Position numbers and translations under genes: made by a program
The notes under the pieces: generated by a model
Seen by the model: the letters and a program-made list of their open reading frames with translations, nothing else
Told to the model about the DNA's origin: nothing
The model's database searches: none
In this document: piece by piece, positions 26,966 to 37,000 of the stretch
Numbering within the stretch: position 1 is the first letter of the stretch
Layout: each line of letters opens with the position of its first letter
DNA from: Lethocerus indicus
Lineage: Eukaryota > Arthropoda > Insecta > Hemiptera > Belostomatidae
Direction of reading: 5' to 3'
Assembly (NCBI GenBank): GCA_019843655.1
Contig: JACDQD010000105.1
Span: forward strand, 6,386,001-6,450,000
DNA length: 64,000 nucleotides

Positions 26966-27804
26966 ATATTACTAGCCTCTATTATTTTTTTACTGTAACA
27001 CGAAGTTAATTAAATATCGATAAATCGGTTTATTATCGCTCGTTTCAAGACCGTTTTGGCAGCGCCTTAGTAATTAATACATTTCAGGAGTATACTGCAG
27101 TTAGTGAGCTCAACTCGTTGAATTCGTTTAGGAACCGGTTGGAGGGATATTCCGAATATTGTAGTTCGCATTTCCGTATTGTAAACATTTAGTGAAAACC
27201 AATTGTTTTGTAAATAGCAACATCGCTAGGCTCGCCTGATTTTCACCGCGCCAAACAAAAAGCGGTTTTCAATTTTCGGGGCACTCACACAGTACAATAA
27301 AAAATCTGCGACAATAATAATTTAATAAAACAAAGGGAGAGGTAAAAGTTGAAAGATTAATTGGATTTGCGATGATATTTGTATATTTCATAACTATGCG
27401 CTTTTAAATAAAATAAAGTATTCCGTAAAAGTAATTTTTTCGTCGAATTTCGCCTATTTTTAACAGTCACGAATCGACGTAGTTATCACTCGAATTCAGA
27501 GTAAAATTCGAGATTTTCCTTCGCCGATTAGCCCCAATTCTTAACGGTTTAATACTCTCTCAATGTAGTTGATCTTGGCGTGAAGGGGGGGAGAGGGCGG
27601 GTGCTCACAATTCGTGGATTTGCCCAGGGGGCACGCCATCCGATTATTTCTGAGGTTTCCCTCGGAAAAAAACGTAGGGCTTTTCTTTTTCATGGAAAAT
27701 GCTTTCGGTGCCGGCCGAATAAAACTGGACACTGTCGCTACGGAACCAGAAGGTTTTTTATTATTAATATCTCTCGTACCAAGCAATTGTATAATTAGTG
27801 TCTG

Positions 27805-27945
27805 ATTGAAGCTTACGTTCCAAATGAATCATATTCCTGTTCTAAAGATTCCCCAGAAAGAGAAGAAAAATAAAGATTGCCAGTAAAATTGATTTCGTTA
27901 TACCGAGTTTCTTTAAATATTTAATTCTGTAATATTGGAAGTCAT
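27805..27945 (+). repeat. Dispersed repeat pair, copy 2
   Basis: Same orientation as copy 1 about 2.4 kb upstream. It has a roughly 15-base insertion (TAAAGATTGCCAGT region) relative to copy 1. Class unknown. Confidence 0.6.
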
Positions 27946-28530
27946 GTAACATAGAAAATTTCGTTACGACGGGATTATACGTGCAATTGTTATTAGTGCG
28001 ACATCAACGTCGACGATTCTATTGTACGGTTGTGCGGCGATAAGACGGTTAAAAAAACTATTTTTCTTGGGGCGATAATTTCTCGGACTGTCTCGACGTG
28101 ATCAGATAGGGTATTATCGAGTGAGAGGGAGGGTCTTCGACACGAAACGCGGACGGAGCGAATAAGATCGTGAGCGTGAAGAACAAAGAGAAGAGGGGGG
28201 GGAGGATCTGGCCATGCTAAGCATAATGGGAGTGTCACCAGAAGAAGATGAACTGAAGAACTGTCCCGGGGTAGAATTTTTCCTCTTTCACGCACGTAGC
28301 CGTTGTTTAACCCCTCGACAGAAGAAGACTGCATCCTCGGGGTTTCGGGGCTTTTCATCCCGACAATGGGGAGTAGGGACACGTAGCTCCTCCTTCCAGG
28401 TGAGAAGGGTGAGGGGGGGGGGCACACCCGTCAGAGGGGATTTCTTCCAGCCTCCAGGAGAGTCAATCGGTTACGTGCCAATCTGGAAATCACTTTCTTA
28501 ATTCCGCCGGCCGGAGGACGTCGGGACGCC

Positions 28531-28630
28531 CCCTTGCCTCCCCTCTCCTTCCCCTCCTTCCCTCCTCTCCTTCCCCTCCTTCCCTCCCTCATTCCCCTCC
28601 TTCCCTCCTCTCCTTCCCCTCCCCCCCTCC
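28531..28630 (+). repeat. Polypyrimidine minisatellite upstream of a TATA box
   Basis: About 100 bases of pure C and T. CCTCTCCTTCCCCTCC recurs at about 28541, 28564 and 28607 with intervening CTTCCCTC units. Long homopyrimidine tracts with this symmetry can adopt triplex (H-DNA) or i-motif structures and are common just upstream of animal promoters. The tract ends 3 bases before the TATA-like sequence below. Confidence 0.8.
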
Positions 28631-28633
28631 TAT

Positions 28634-28671
28634 TATAAATAGGGGAGCGGCACGCGCCTCCCCACCAGATC
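28634..28671 (+). promoter_or_regulatory. Candidate TATA/initiator core promoter
   Basis: TATAAATAGGGG at 28634 is a strong animal TATA box. About 33 bases downstream, CCAGATC fits the initiator consensus YYANWYY with the A at 28667 as +1. A polypyrimidine block lies immediately upstream. The spacing is right, and by eye no better core promoter was seen in the 33-kb gene-free half. It may serve a non-coding first exon of the aminopeptidase 5.3 kb downstream, or a non-coding RNA. This link is inference. Confidence 0.45.
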
Positions 28672-28755
28672 GCCTCCGGCAGCCCGACCCGCGGGTTTTC
28701 TTTCAGTCCGCATCTAACGGTACGCCATACAATTTTTTAATAATTTTCCCAATAC
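28667..28755 (+). other. Possible non-coding first exon
   Basis: Runs from the predicted initiator A to AATAC|GTAAGT at 28756, a full-consensus splice donor. No long reading frame lies in it. A splice acceptor preceded by a T-rich tract (GTATTTTTGTTTCAG) ends at 33952, just upstream of the aminopeptidase start. Joining the two would make a typical insect gene with a 5.2-kb first intron. No transcript evidence is available here. Confidence 0.3.
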
Positions 28756-29788
28756 GTAAGTAGACATTAGATTTTTTTTTTAAAAAAAAAAACTGTCTAG
28801 ATCGTTTTGAACCGTGCGATACTACTCCGCAATACAGAGCTTCCACGACAGGGCTTTAAAAAAACTAGGCGTGAAATATACATATATCTGTGTGTACATA
28901 TATAATATGATACCCTGCGAATTGAAATATTTAATTCCGGGAATTAACTTGTCACACACATATGCGGATAGTGGGGGTACTTAAAGACGCGTATCCACTT
29001 TACTACAATATTGGTTTTATTGTAGTTTCAAGTTCCGTCAGTCTTAAGATCCTGTCTTCGCCATTTTTTACTTGTTTCTAATGTGTTCGCCCAAGTTAAA
29101 AAAAATTGGAATAATCTCCGTTCGCATACATTTACATCCGAACAAATCTTGACGTGGCTTATCCAGTTCCTCCTTCACTTTTCCAACCATCGTCGGTAGC
29201 AATCCGTTAGCTAGGTATGCTGAAATACATAAATCCGTGAAAAATTACTTTTCCATTGACATTTAGCGTCTCTATTTGTAAACACACATTTGGGTGTCTT
29301 AGCCTATGTTTTATGCTAATAGACGGCCGTATTATGTATATTTCATGTTGTCGGGATAAGTAAATTGTTAGGAAGGTAATTGAACGTTGGTAAAGTCCAA
29401 GTTTTGGAAAGCTGCCATTGTACATGTTCCGTAGATAACGCGGGTCGCCAACGTCCGTTGACTACCACATAACTTAAAGATTATGAGCACTATATTTCAC
29501 TAAAATTTATTTTATACTCGGGCTTCTAAAATTGTCAATTACGACAATAATTTTATTTTAGTCGACGATTTGGAATTAAGGAATTAATTAATTTCAAAGT
29601 AAAGCAGTCTATAATCTCAATCTTAAAATGATACATACCATTTTTTGAAACATGACAGAATTATGTGACAGTTTTTATTTTATATATGTTTTTATGTTTT
29701 ACGTGATTAGAAATAAATTAGAATTAGCCGAAGATTAACATATATACAGGAAACACATTTCGTGTATAATGTTAATTATAGAAAATTG

Positions 29789-30090
29789 ATATCATTAGGC
29801 AAAGTAGCACAGGCACGCGAGTGTTATTTTTTAAATGCCCATTAGTTAATGAATTTGTTGTTCAAGAAGCAGTGTAACGTAAAAAAACGTAATTTACGTA
29901 TTATTAACAGGCATTTGAGAGATTAAAAATTTTATTTTCAAACGCGCGGACATTTTTTGACAGACAAAAATTATTTTGTTCGCGTCTAGCGGTAATAATG
30001 AAAAAAAAATGAATATCATTAGTGACGAGGGCCAAAGAGAGCATATTTTTTCTAAATACCAATTAGTTAATGAATTTGTTGTTTCATAAG
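29789..30090 (+). repeat. Local duplication, offset about 222 bp
   Basis: ATATCATTAG, a TATTTTTT-TAAAT stretch and ATTAGTTAATGAATTTGTTG occur in the same order at 29789-29870 and 30012-30090. The spacing of the shared words (221-224 bp) indicates a diverged tandem duplication. Confidence 0.5.
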
Positions 30091-31146
30091 CTAAAAGTCA
30101 GCATGCGACAGATGCATGGTATGGACATGTGAGCGGTATCAGCTTTTTCAAAAGAATAGACAAATTCTCTTTAGTTTTCTGTTTGTGTCTACCGAAGCAG
30201 ACGAACAGTTTTCGATTAGTCTGTTATTGTATCGTGCTTTGAGCCCCCCGTATTTACTTCTCTATTGTTCGAAGCTGTGCGAAATCGTTATTGAATTACG
30301 GTATTTATGTGGCAGCTTATTTGTATTGCCGGATTGACACAGTTGTCGAAAGAGTTTATTGCGATCGGGTGGACATAAAATTGCGTCTTATGAAATTCTA
30401 TCAAGTGTGAAAAGTGTATGCACTCGATACGCGTCATACGATATTAGACGCAAACTGTCGAGCTGGTTGTTGTATTGTGAATGGGTATCCAAAATATGCT
30501 CACATTTCTGTAAATATCAGTAATGAAAAGAACATTTTTAACGCACAACATACCGAATACTGCATTATTTTACGCATAATTTAATATATTATTGTAGAGT
30601 ATATGCTACTTACGCGTTTAAGTAAATAATTTTGAAAAACAGAACCTGTAGATCTTTGAGCTAGAAACTTGTTAGAAATTATTATTTCTTTATTCCTGAT
30701 ATACATCATTTCTGGGGCTATGTATCAGGTATATCGGCTTTTACCAGTCATCATTTGTATTGAAACATGTATAGGCATCAGACGGAGCGTCCTGTCACTG
30801 CATAGATACTGTATACTGACATGTATACTGACTGAAAACTTGGTGTTTACCTATTTTCAGTTAGTTTTCAGAACGGTGGAAATCGGGAAGGGATGTGAAA
30901 TAAACGTGGTGGTTGGGACGCGGGGGCGGCCGGTTTATTGTCATTGAATTGAAGCGTGTCCTCCACTTCGTAAGGTTGTCGCGGAGGTGACAAAAACACG
31001 TCTGTGAAATAAAGAAAGACTTGAGGGACAGAACACTTGGGGGAGGACCGTGGCCAATGAAGCCGCCGACACAGAACGGGGCCGACAAATCTACAAAATC
31101 CTGTCCCAAACGACGCTGTCACTATTAACGTCTATCACAATTTTCT

Positions 31147-31163
31147 ACTAGACCGGTTTTGGT
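31147..31163 (-). repeat. Dispersed hairpin repeat fragment
   Basis: ACTAGACCGGTTTTGGTG on the + strand corresponds to the CTAGACCGGTTTCGGC terminus only. The remainder is not recognisable. Confidence 0.3.
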
Positions 31164-32090
31164 GTAAAATAGGTGGGGGGCCAATTTACGCTTGAGGTCT
31201 GTCGTTGAAATTTCAGACTACTTTCTTCTTTAAAGTTATTTATGTAACGCATTCTGTATTACTACCTCATAATGACAGTATCTGCAACTGTCATTGCGGA
31301 TTTCACCGGTATATGACGTTTAGAACTTAGAACTGATAAGGTCTTCCGGATATGTTATTTTTACGGTAGTCGCGAGATATCTAAAACGGTCTACAGATTC
31401 CATGTCTTATCAATAGCCGGTTCTAAAACTCTATAGGCGAGTTGATACAAAAAAAATCTGTACATTTTACTCTTTTTTTTTACGTACATACATATTTTTT
31501 CTCCTACTTATTAAACACTGTAAACTCTAACGTGGGTAGTATTAAAGATATTTAATTATTGGTTGCATTCCAATCGACGATAGTAGACTGATAACAACGT
31601 TCGAATCGTGAAGTTACGAAAAACCCGCGAACAAAAAAATGCTCAAAACTGATTCACAATAATCGAGGATAATTAGTAGTTACTATAATGTTATCTGACA
31701 TGTGTAGCACCTAACCCGTGACGAGTTTATCTCAGCCCCGTACATTCGATTGTACGGTTACGAGCCTATTTCGTAGTACACCGCGGTAATTAAAATGCTT
31801 TTGCGTCGTATATTCTACTATATCGGTGTTAATCGGAAAGCGAAGTAATTATCGCCGTACAGTTCATTATTGCAAATTAAGGAAGTGTCTAAAGAGACTA
31901 ATTTTATATTATATATATCTACACGATTATAACGAGGTGCCCCATTAGTCATTTTTCGTGTACATAACTGTAATAAAGTTGAGCGTATGAATTGTACACA
32001 GTACAATTGGGTATATAATCGAGGATAAAACAATTTTTCAAAGCGACTCCATATACAACATACGACAACCGAGACCACCGCCTAAGTAAT

Positions 32091-32146
32091 GTAGTGCAGC
32101 GACCGTGCAGCCTGATGATGGCGAACGGCCGAAACCAGTCTAGAAA
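32091..32146 (+). repeat. Dispersed hairpin repeat, best-preserved copy
   Basis: Reads CTGATGA-T-GGC-GAACG-GCC-GAAACCAGTCTAG, preceded by GTAGTGCAGC. The 5' box (CTGATGA), stem (GGC/GCC) and GAAA box match the order of a hammerhead ribozyme core, with one extra base after CTGATGA. Such motifs are known at the ends of Penelope-like and other retroelements. Assignment to that class is inference. Confidence 0.5.
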
Positions 32147-32421
32147 AATACCGAAACGGTTAGCGGAGATCGCAAATCGCAAAACCAGTATTGTACAGTA
32201 TTATCTTGCGTTTTAATAATCTCCGGACGTTCCGGCATTCTGGCCCGAACGTCAAGGGTCGCTCGGAGAATGAAAAATACGATGTGCACTCCGCTCCTAA
32301 CATTACGGGTTTTCAGTTATCTCTTGAAAATTATCCTATTCACAGTGGCTGGCAATTTGAAATTTCATGAATCATCGATTCCTGGAATTTTCCCAGTTAA
32401 TTTTTTCCAGTCTTGATTTCC

Positions 32422-32424
<3 letters not shown>

Positions 32425-32476
<52 letters not shown>
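32425..32476. repeat. (TA)n microsatellite
   Basis: About 26 perfect TA units. It flanks no recognisable gene and is probably length-variable. Confidence 0.97.
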
Positions 32477-32478
<2 letters not shown>

Positions 32479-33343
32479 AAGCTAGCGACAGTGCCGCCAA
32501 AGGACAAAGGGTACCCTACCTAACATATGTAGAACGCAGGATACGTACGCGGAAAATTTTTGATATTTTATTAATTCAATTCTCCACATCCTATGATTTC
32601 GTCTACGGTCACACTGGAAACAATGAACGAAGTTTATCTACTGAAAGCCATTTAAAGTATATAGTCTAAATGACACATACGTATTATAGTTTTGGTATTT
32701 ATTAGCTCGTACAGAATTATTATGGTACTGCATGTGCCGGATAGGTTTGTGCCTAATGGCGCTAACGTTCGTTGTCTTATTCAATGTATTCCTTCAGTTT
32801 TCGATGACGATGTAAGATTACAAATATTTTGATCCGCCCAGATCGTTACGAAAGAAATATGTACTCGTATAAAAAGTGTTTACTCGTGTGCCGGCCAGAT
32901 GCTAACAGGATTTCCAGAGGGTTGGCCCCCACTTAATTGTTTTTGATCCTGTATCACAAAAACTGGTCGTTGTAGCGGTTATTTTTGTACCGCGGGTCGC
33001 TCTTCTTCCCACGGTCAAACAGACCATCAAATATATTCACTACGGCCGCTTAGAGTAATACTTCGTTTGTTCTTACGACGATGTTAATTACGCAATCAGT
33101 TATGTAATCGAAATTGAAATCGATCCTACGAACACTAATCGCTCCTATCAATTTCTTGGGCACGCGCAGATTTTTTTCCCCGTAATATTTTACAGGTTCT
33201 GTGCTTTACCCGTGCAATTAAGGATTTGGAGAAGTCGTTCAGTTAGGGAATCCCTTTGAAACTAAATGATCGACGCCGTCTTCTTATTCAGTTATCGTCG
33301 CATAAGTTTCGAAAGAATGTACCTTTTAAAAATAATACGTAAT

Positions 33344-33927
33344 AATTGTACCTTCCCCACACCCGACTCAAAAGAACCGACTTAAACAGACAATTTTGAC
33401 TCTTAAGGCCATTACTAAAACGGACATCGAAATTGACCTTAAGTAACAAACTAACAATATACAAAGCGATACTCAAACCGACATGGACATACGGTATTGA
33501 GCTATGGGGTTCCACCGAGACATCCGACATCGCTCGCATCCAGAGATTCCAATCAAAAGTCCTTCGTACCATCCTTAATGCTCCCCCCGGTATGTTTCTA
33601 ACCAGACAATCCACCATGACCTCAACATACCGACAGTCGACCAAGTCGCAAAATCTCGGTTCCTGAAGTTCCACTCCCGAATTTCTCCACATCCCAATCC
33701 ACTCGTTCAGTCCCTTTCCTCTCTTACCTATCCACTATCCCCACCACGACGGCTTAAACGCCAAAGGCCCAGAGATCACCTCGGACAGTAGTTAAATCGT
33801 GTCAAAAGCGCCATCATCGGGTGGTTTCTTTATAGAGACAAACACGCGAAAAATATATGTATCGATTGCACCTATAACTGCAAAAGTTGATTGTGCAAAA
33901 TAAAAAAGTTAAAAAAAAATTGTACTT
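33344..33927 (+). mobile_element. Non-autonomous Jockey-like retroelement, copy 2
   Basis: The element body (33355-33917) begins CCCCACACCCGACT and ends TTGATTG...AAAATAAAAAAGTT plus an A-run. It encodes only the last part of a Jockey-clade reverse transcriptase: from 33433, [24 protein letters not shown], then [15 protein letters not shown], after which a stop and frame drift end it. The upstream polymerase catalytic motifs are absent. It is flanked by AATTGTACCTT (33344-33354) and AATTGTACTT (33918-33927), a target-site duplication differing by one base. The 3' end sits about 35 bp upstream of the likely splice acceptor of the aminopeptidase. Confidence 0.85.
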
Positions 33928-33952
33928 ATTTGGGTGGGTATTTTTGTTTCAG

Positions 33953-34042
33953 ATGTGGTTAGAGTCCGGGTAGATGAGTAAGCCGCCCGAGGTCGTGGGT
34001 ATGATGGACGGTGGAGGCGGTGGGGTAGGGGCGGTACGATGA
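33953..34042 (+). other. Two abutting upstream reading frames before the aminopeptidase
   Basis: A first ATG at 33953 runs seven codons including its stop (TAG, 33971-33973). A second ATG follows immediately at 33974 and runs 23 codons including its TGA (34040-34042). That TGA overlaps the next ATG (34039-34041) as ATGA. The layout resembles stop-reinitiation control of translation. It depends on the acceptor AG at 33951-33952 being used and on the sequence being free of indels in this G-rich stretch. Confidence 0.4.
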
Positions 34043-37000
34043 CTAGCGGCGGGAAGGATAAGAAGGGGGCGGTGAGAGTGTGAGGGTGAGGCGTGTGTGG
34101 GGGCTGGTGTTGGGGGCGGCGGTGGCCCTGGGCCTGGTGGGCTCCGGCCTGTTGGGCTACAGGCTGGCGCCGTGCTGGGGGGCGGCGGGCCCGGGGGCGG
34201 CCACCCACCACCACCGCCACCCCCAGCCCAGGAAGCACCTCCTCGACGTCCGCCTACCGACCTCCGTCCGCCCCCACTCCTACAGGATAGAGCTGCTCCC
34301 CTTCATCGCCGAGGGCAACTTCACCTTCGCCGGCCGCGTCCTCATACTGCTCAACGTCACCCGGCCCACCTCCAACATCACCCTCCACATCAACGATCTC
34401 CGGGTCCACGCCACCGAGCTCCACCTCGTCGGATCCATCGCCCTGCGCGACACTTCCTCCGACCTCCGGATACCGATAGCCGGCACCGAGGTCGACATCG
34501 ACAGGGAGTTTTACGTGATCCGAGTGGGCCGTCCCCTGGAGCCCGCCCAGTACAGGCTCCGCATGAACTATACCGGCAACTTGAACGACGCCCTCCAGGG
34601 GTTCTACAGGAGTTCCTATACCGTGGCCAACACCACGAGGTAACAGTTCTTTTGTTCACCTAGTTTTGAATATAATATTGGCGTATTGTAAATTCATCTT
34701 ACGGATCGCGGTTAAAACCTCGTTTCCGGGCATTTAATTGTTACATAGGTATAATAAAGAACTATTTCTTTTATAGGTTTAAATGTTTATCGTTTTTCAG
34801 GTGGATTGCCACGACGCAGTTTCAATCTACGGACGCGAGGAGGGCTTTCCCCTGTTTCGACGAGCCGGCGCTGAAGGCGAAATTTACGATAAGCATAGGG
34901 AGGCCGGAAAATATGACGGCCATTTCGAATATGCCAAAAAAACGTCACTCCGAGCCAGTGTCAGTACTATTTTACTAAATGACTTTAACTAGTAGTCTCT
35001 AGAATTTTTTATGAGTTTCCCGGAAACAGAGTACTGAAATACCCTCCTACGTATCGCCTTAATTTGAGGTATTAACAGTACACAAACTTTGTCCTCGAGA
35101 TGTTATCCAAACCCTTATGCCACACTGAGAGAATGAACGTAAATGAGAAAATTGCCAGTACTTTTTCTTTGTACGTATTCTGTTAGCGTCCGATGGATTA
35201 CAAGGTATTGTCCGGTGTACAGGAAAGAGCTGGAGGGCTACGTATGGGACCATTTTGAAGAGTCGGTTCCGATGTCCACCTACCTGGTGGCGTTCACCGT
35301 CTCCGACTTCGAGCACCTCTCGGACGGCACGTTCGCCGTCTGGGCCCGCCGCGACGCCATCGAACAGGCCCGCTACGCCCTCGACATCGGCCCCAGGATA
35401 CTCAGGCACTTCGAACAGTATTTCCAGATAGAGTTCCCCCTGCCTAAAATCGATATGATCGCTCTGCCGGACTTTGCCGCCGGGGCTATGGAAAATTGGG
35501 GCCTTATTACTTATAGGTGAGTCCAAGTTTGTGCCTCTATAGAGCACTTCTGTGTTTAAAGGAGCAAATGTTTCCAACCCCGGAATTAGAATCGCTACAA
35601 TATCTTACTTCGGAATAATCGCGTAATACCATTAGGTCAAGTTATGAGAGGATTAAGGTTAGTAATTGTAAAGATTAAAGTTTAAACTCCTGCTATTAAG
35701 GTTAAAATATTATTATACAGTTATAATTTAGCCGCCTCTGTGTGGGAGTTTTCGGTTTTAAAAAGTTCCGAATATATTTTGGCTCGCCGCGTGTTTATGT
35801 AACATTGCGGCCGCCACTTTTAATTGGTGCGATTCGTCTTAGGAAATGCATAAATTGAAGTTATGAACACAAAACCTTGAATAATAAACATACGGCAAAA
35901 TAAATTACGTTTATATATGAGTGGTGGTAAAAATAAGCTGCGAATTTGTACCTATATTTTTAGCCGGACCTTTTTCAAAAGTTTAGAACCTCGAATCTGC
36001 TCCCTGCGATACTTCTTGAGGGATTCATCTTATTCAGTGGACGTTCTGGAAAAATTGCCATAAACTTGTATAAATGTTGCAGAGAGAACGCAATGCTCTA
36101 TCAGCAAGGTGTTTCGACCAAGAAACATAAACAGAGAGTGGCCAACGTTGTTGCCCATGAACTTGCCCACCAGTGGTTCGGCAATTTGGTGACTCCGGCC
36201 TGGTGGTCGGATCTTTGGCTCAACGAAGGTTTCGCTACCTACATAGAATGCATAGGAGTTGATGTCGTACGTTATTTATTATTTTACTTATCGTCCCCAT
36301 ACCCGACTGAAAAGAAAAGATCTAAAACGTAAATTTGGACTGTTGAGACCTCTTTTAGAAAAGGACATCAAAACTGACAATAGTCGACAAACTGACAATA
36401 TTTAAAGCTGTACTAAAACCGACACGGACATACGGAATAGAACTATGGGGTTCCGCCAAGAAATCCGACATCGCTCGCGTCCAAACATTCCAGTCCAAAG
36501 TCCTTCGTACCATCCTTAATGGTCCCCCCCCCGTATGTTTCTAACCACACAATCCATAATGACCTCAACTTACAGTCGACCAAGTCGCAAAATCACGCTT
36601 CCTTAAATTCCACTCCTGCCTCTCTCCATATCCAAATCCACTCGTTCAGTCCCTTTCCTCTTAAACTCCGTTTCCTCAGAAACGCCACTGGCCTAGAGAC
36701 TTTCTGTAGGCCGAATACAGGTCAAAAGTGCCATCACTGGATGGCGTCTTTATCGAGTGAAACTAATCAAACAGACCGCAATTGTAGCTATAACTGGCAT
36801 ATAGTTGATTGAACAATAAATAAAGTTAAAAAAAATTACTTATCGTAATTTTCCTTAATTGTACACGATTATACATGGAAACCATTGCTTCTTGTGTAGG
36901 TGGAGCCTGCGTGGAGGGTGATCGAACAGTTCGTAGCTCAGGATCTTCAGAACGTTTTGCAGTTGGACGCCTACAAGTCATCGCATCCTGTCTCGTCGAA

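Larger units (their letters stand above)
20896..28500. other. Non-coding spacer
   Basis: No recognisable exons. Contents include a GC-rich block with the look of a conserved non-coding element (21,915-22,120), a tRNA-like D-arm relic (22,489-22,530), a 12-G run at 24,421, a CCACC/CCGCC triplet stretch (25,690-25,735), a dispersed repeat pair (25,318 and 27,805) and hairpin-repeat copies at 23,335 and 26,923. Confidence 0.5.
28757..33343. other. Non-coding stretch (possible first intron of the aminopeptidase gene)
   Basis: A+T-rich and without recognisable exons. Contains a duplicated unit (29,789 and 30,012), a perfect TA tract (32,425-32,476) and two hairpin-repeat copies (31,147 and 32,091). 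Confidence 0.45.

Noticed and set aside
27993..28427. 144-codon reading frame on the - strand
   Set aside because: Crosses G-rich runs that produce proline stretches. No motif, and the opposite strand is equally open.
34097..34663. 188-codon frame overlapping aminopeptidase exon 1
   Set aside because: Pro/Arg/His-rich shadow of a GC-rich exon. The other frame matches the M1 family and splices correctly.
36300..36350. Extra coding exon in aminopeptidase intron 4
   Set aside because: The sequence belongs to the retroelement, and exon 4 joins exon 5 in phase without it.
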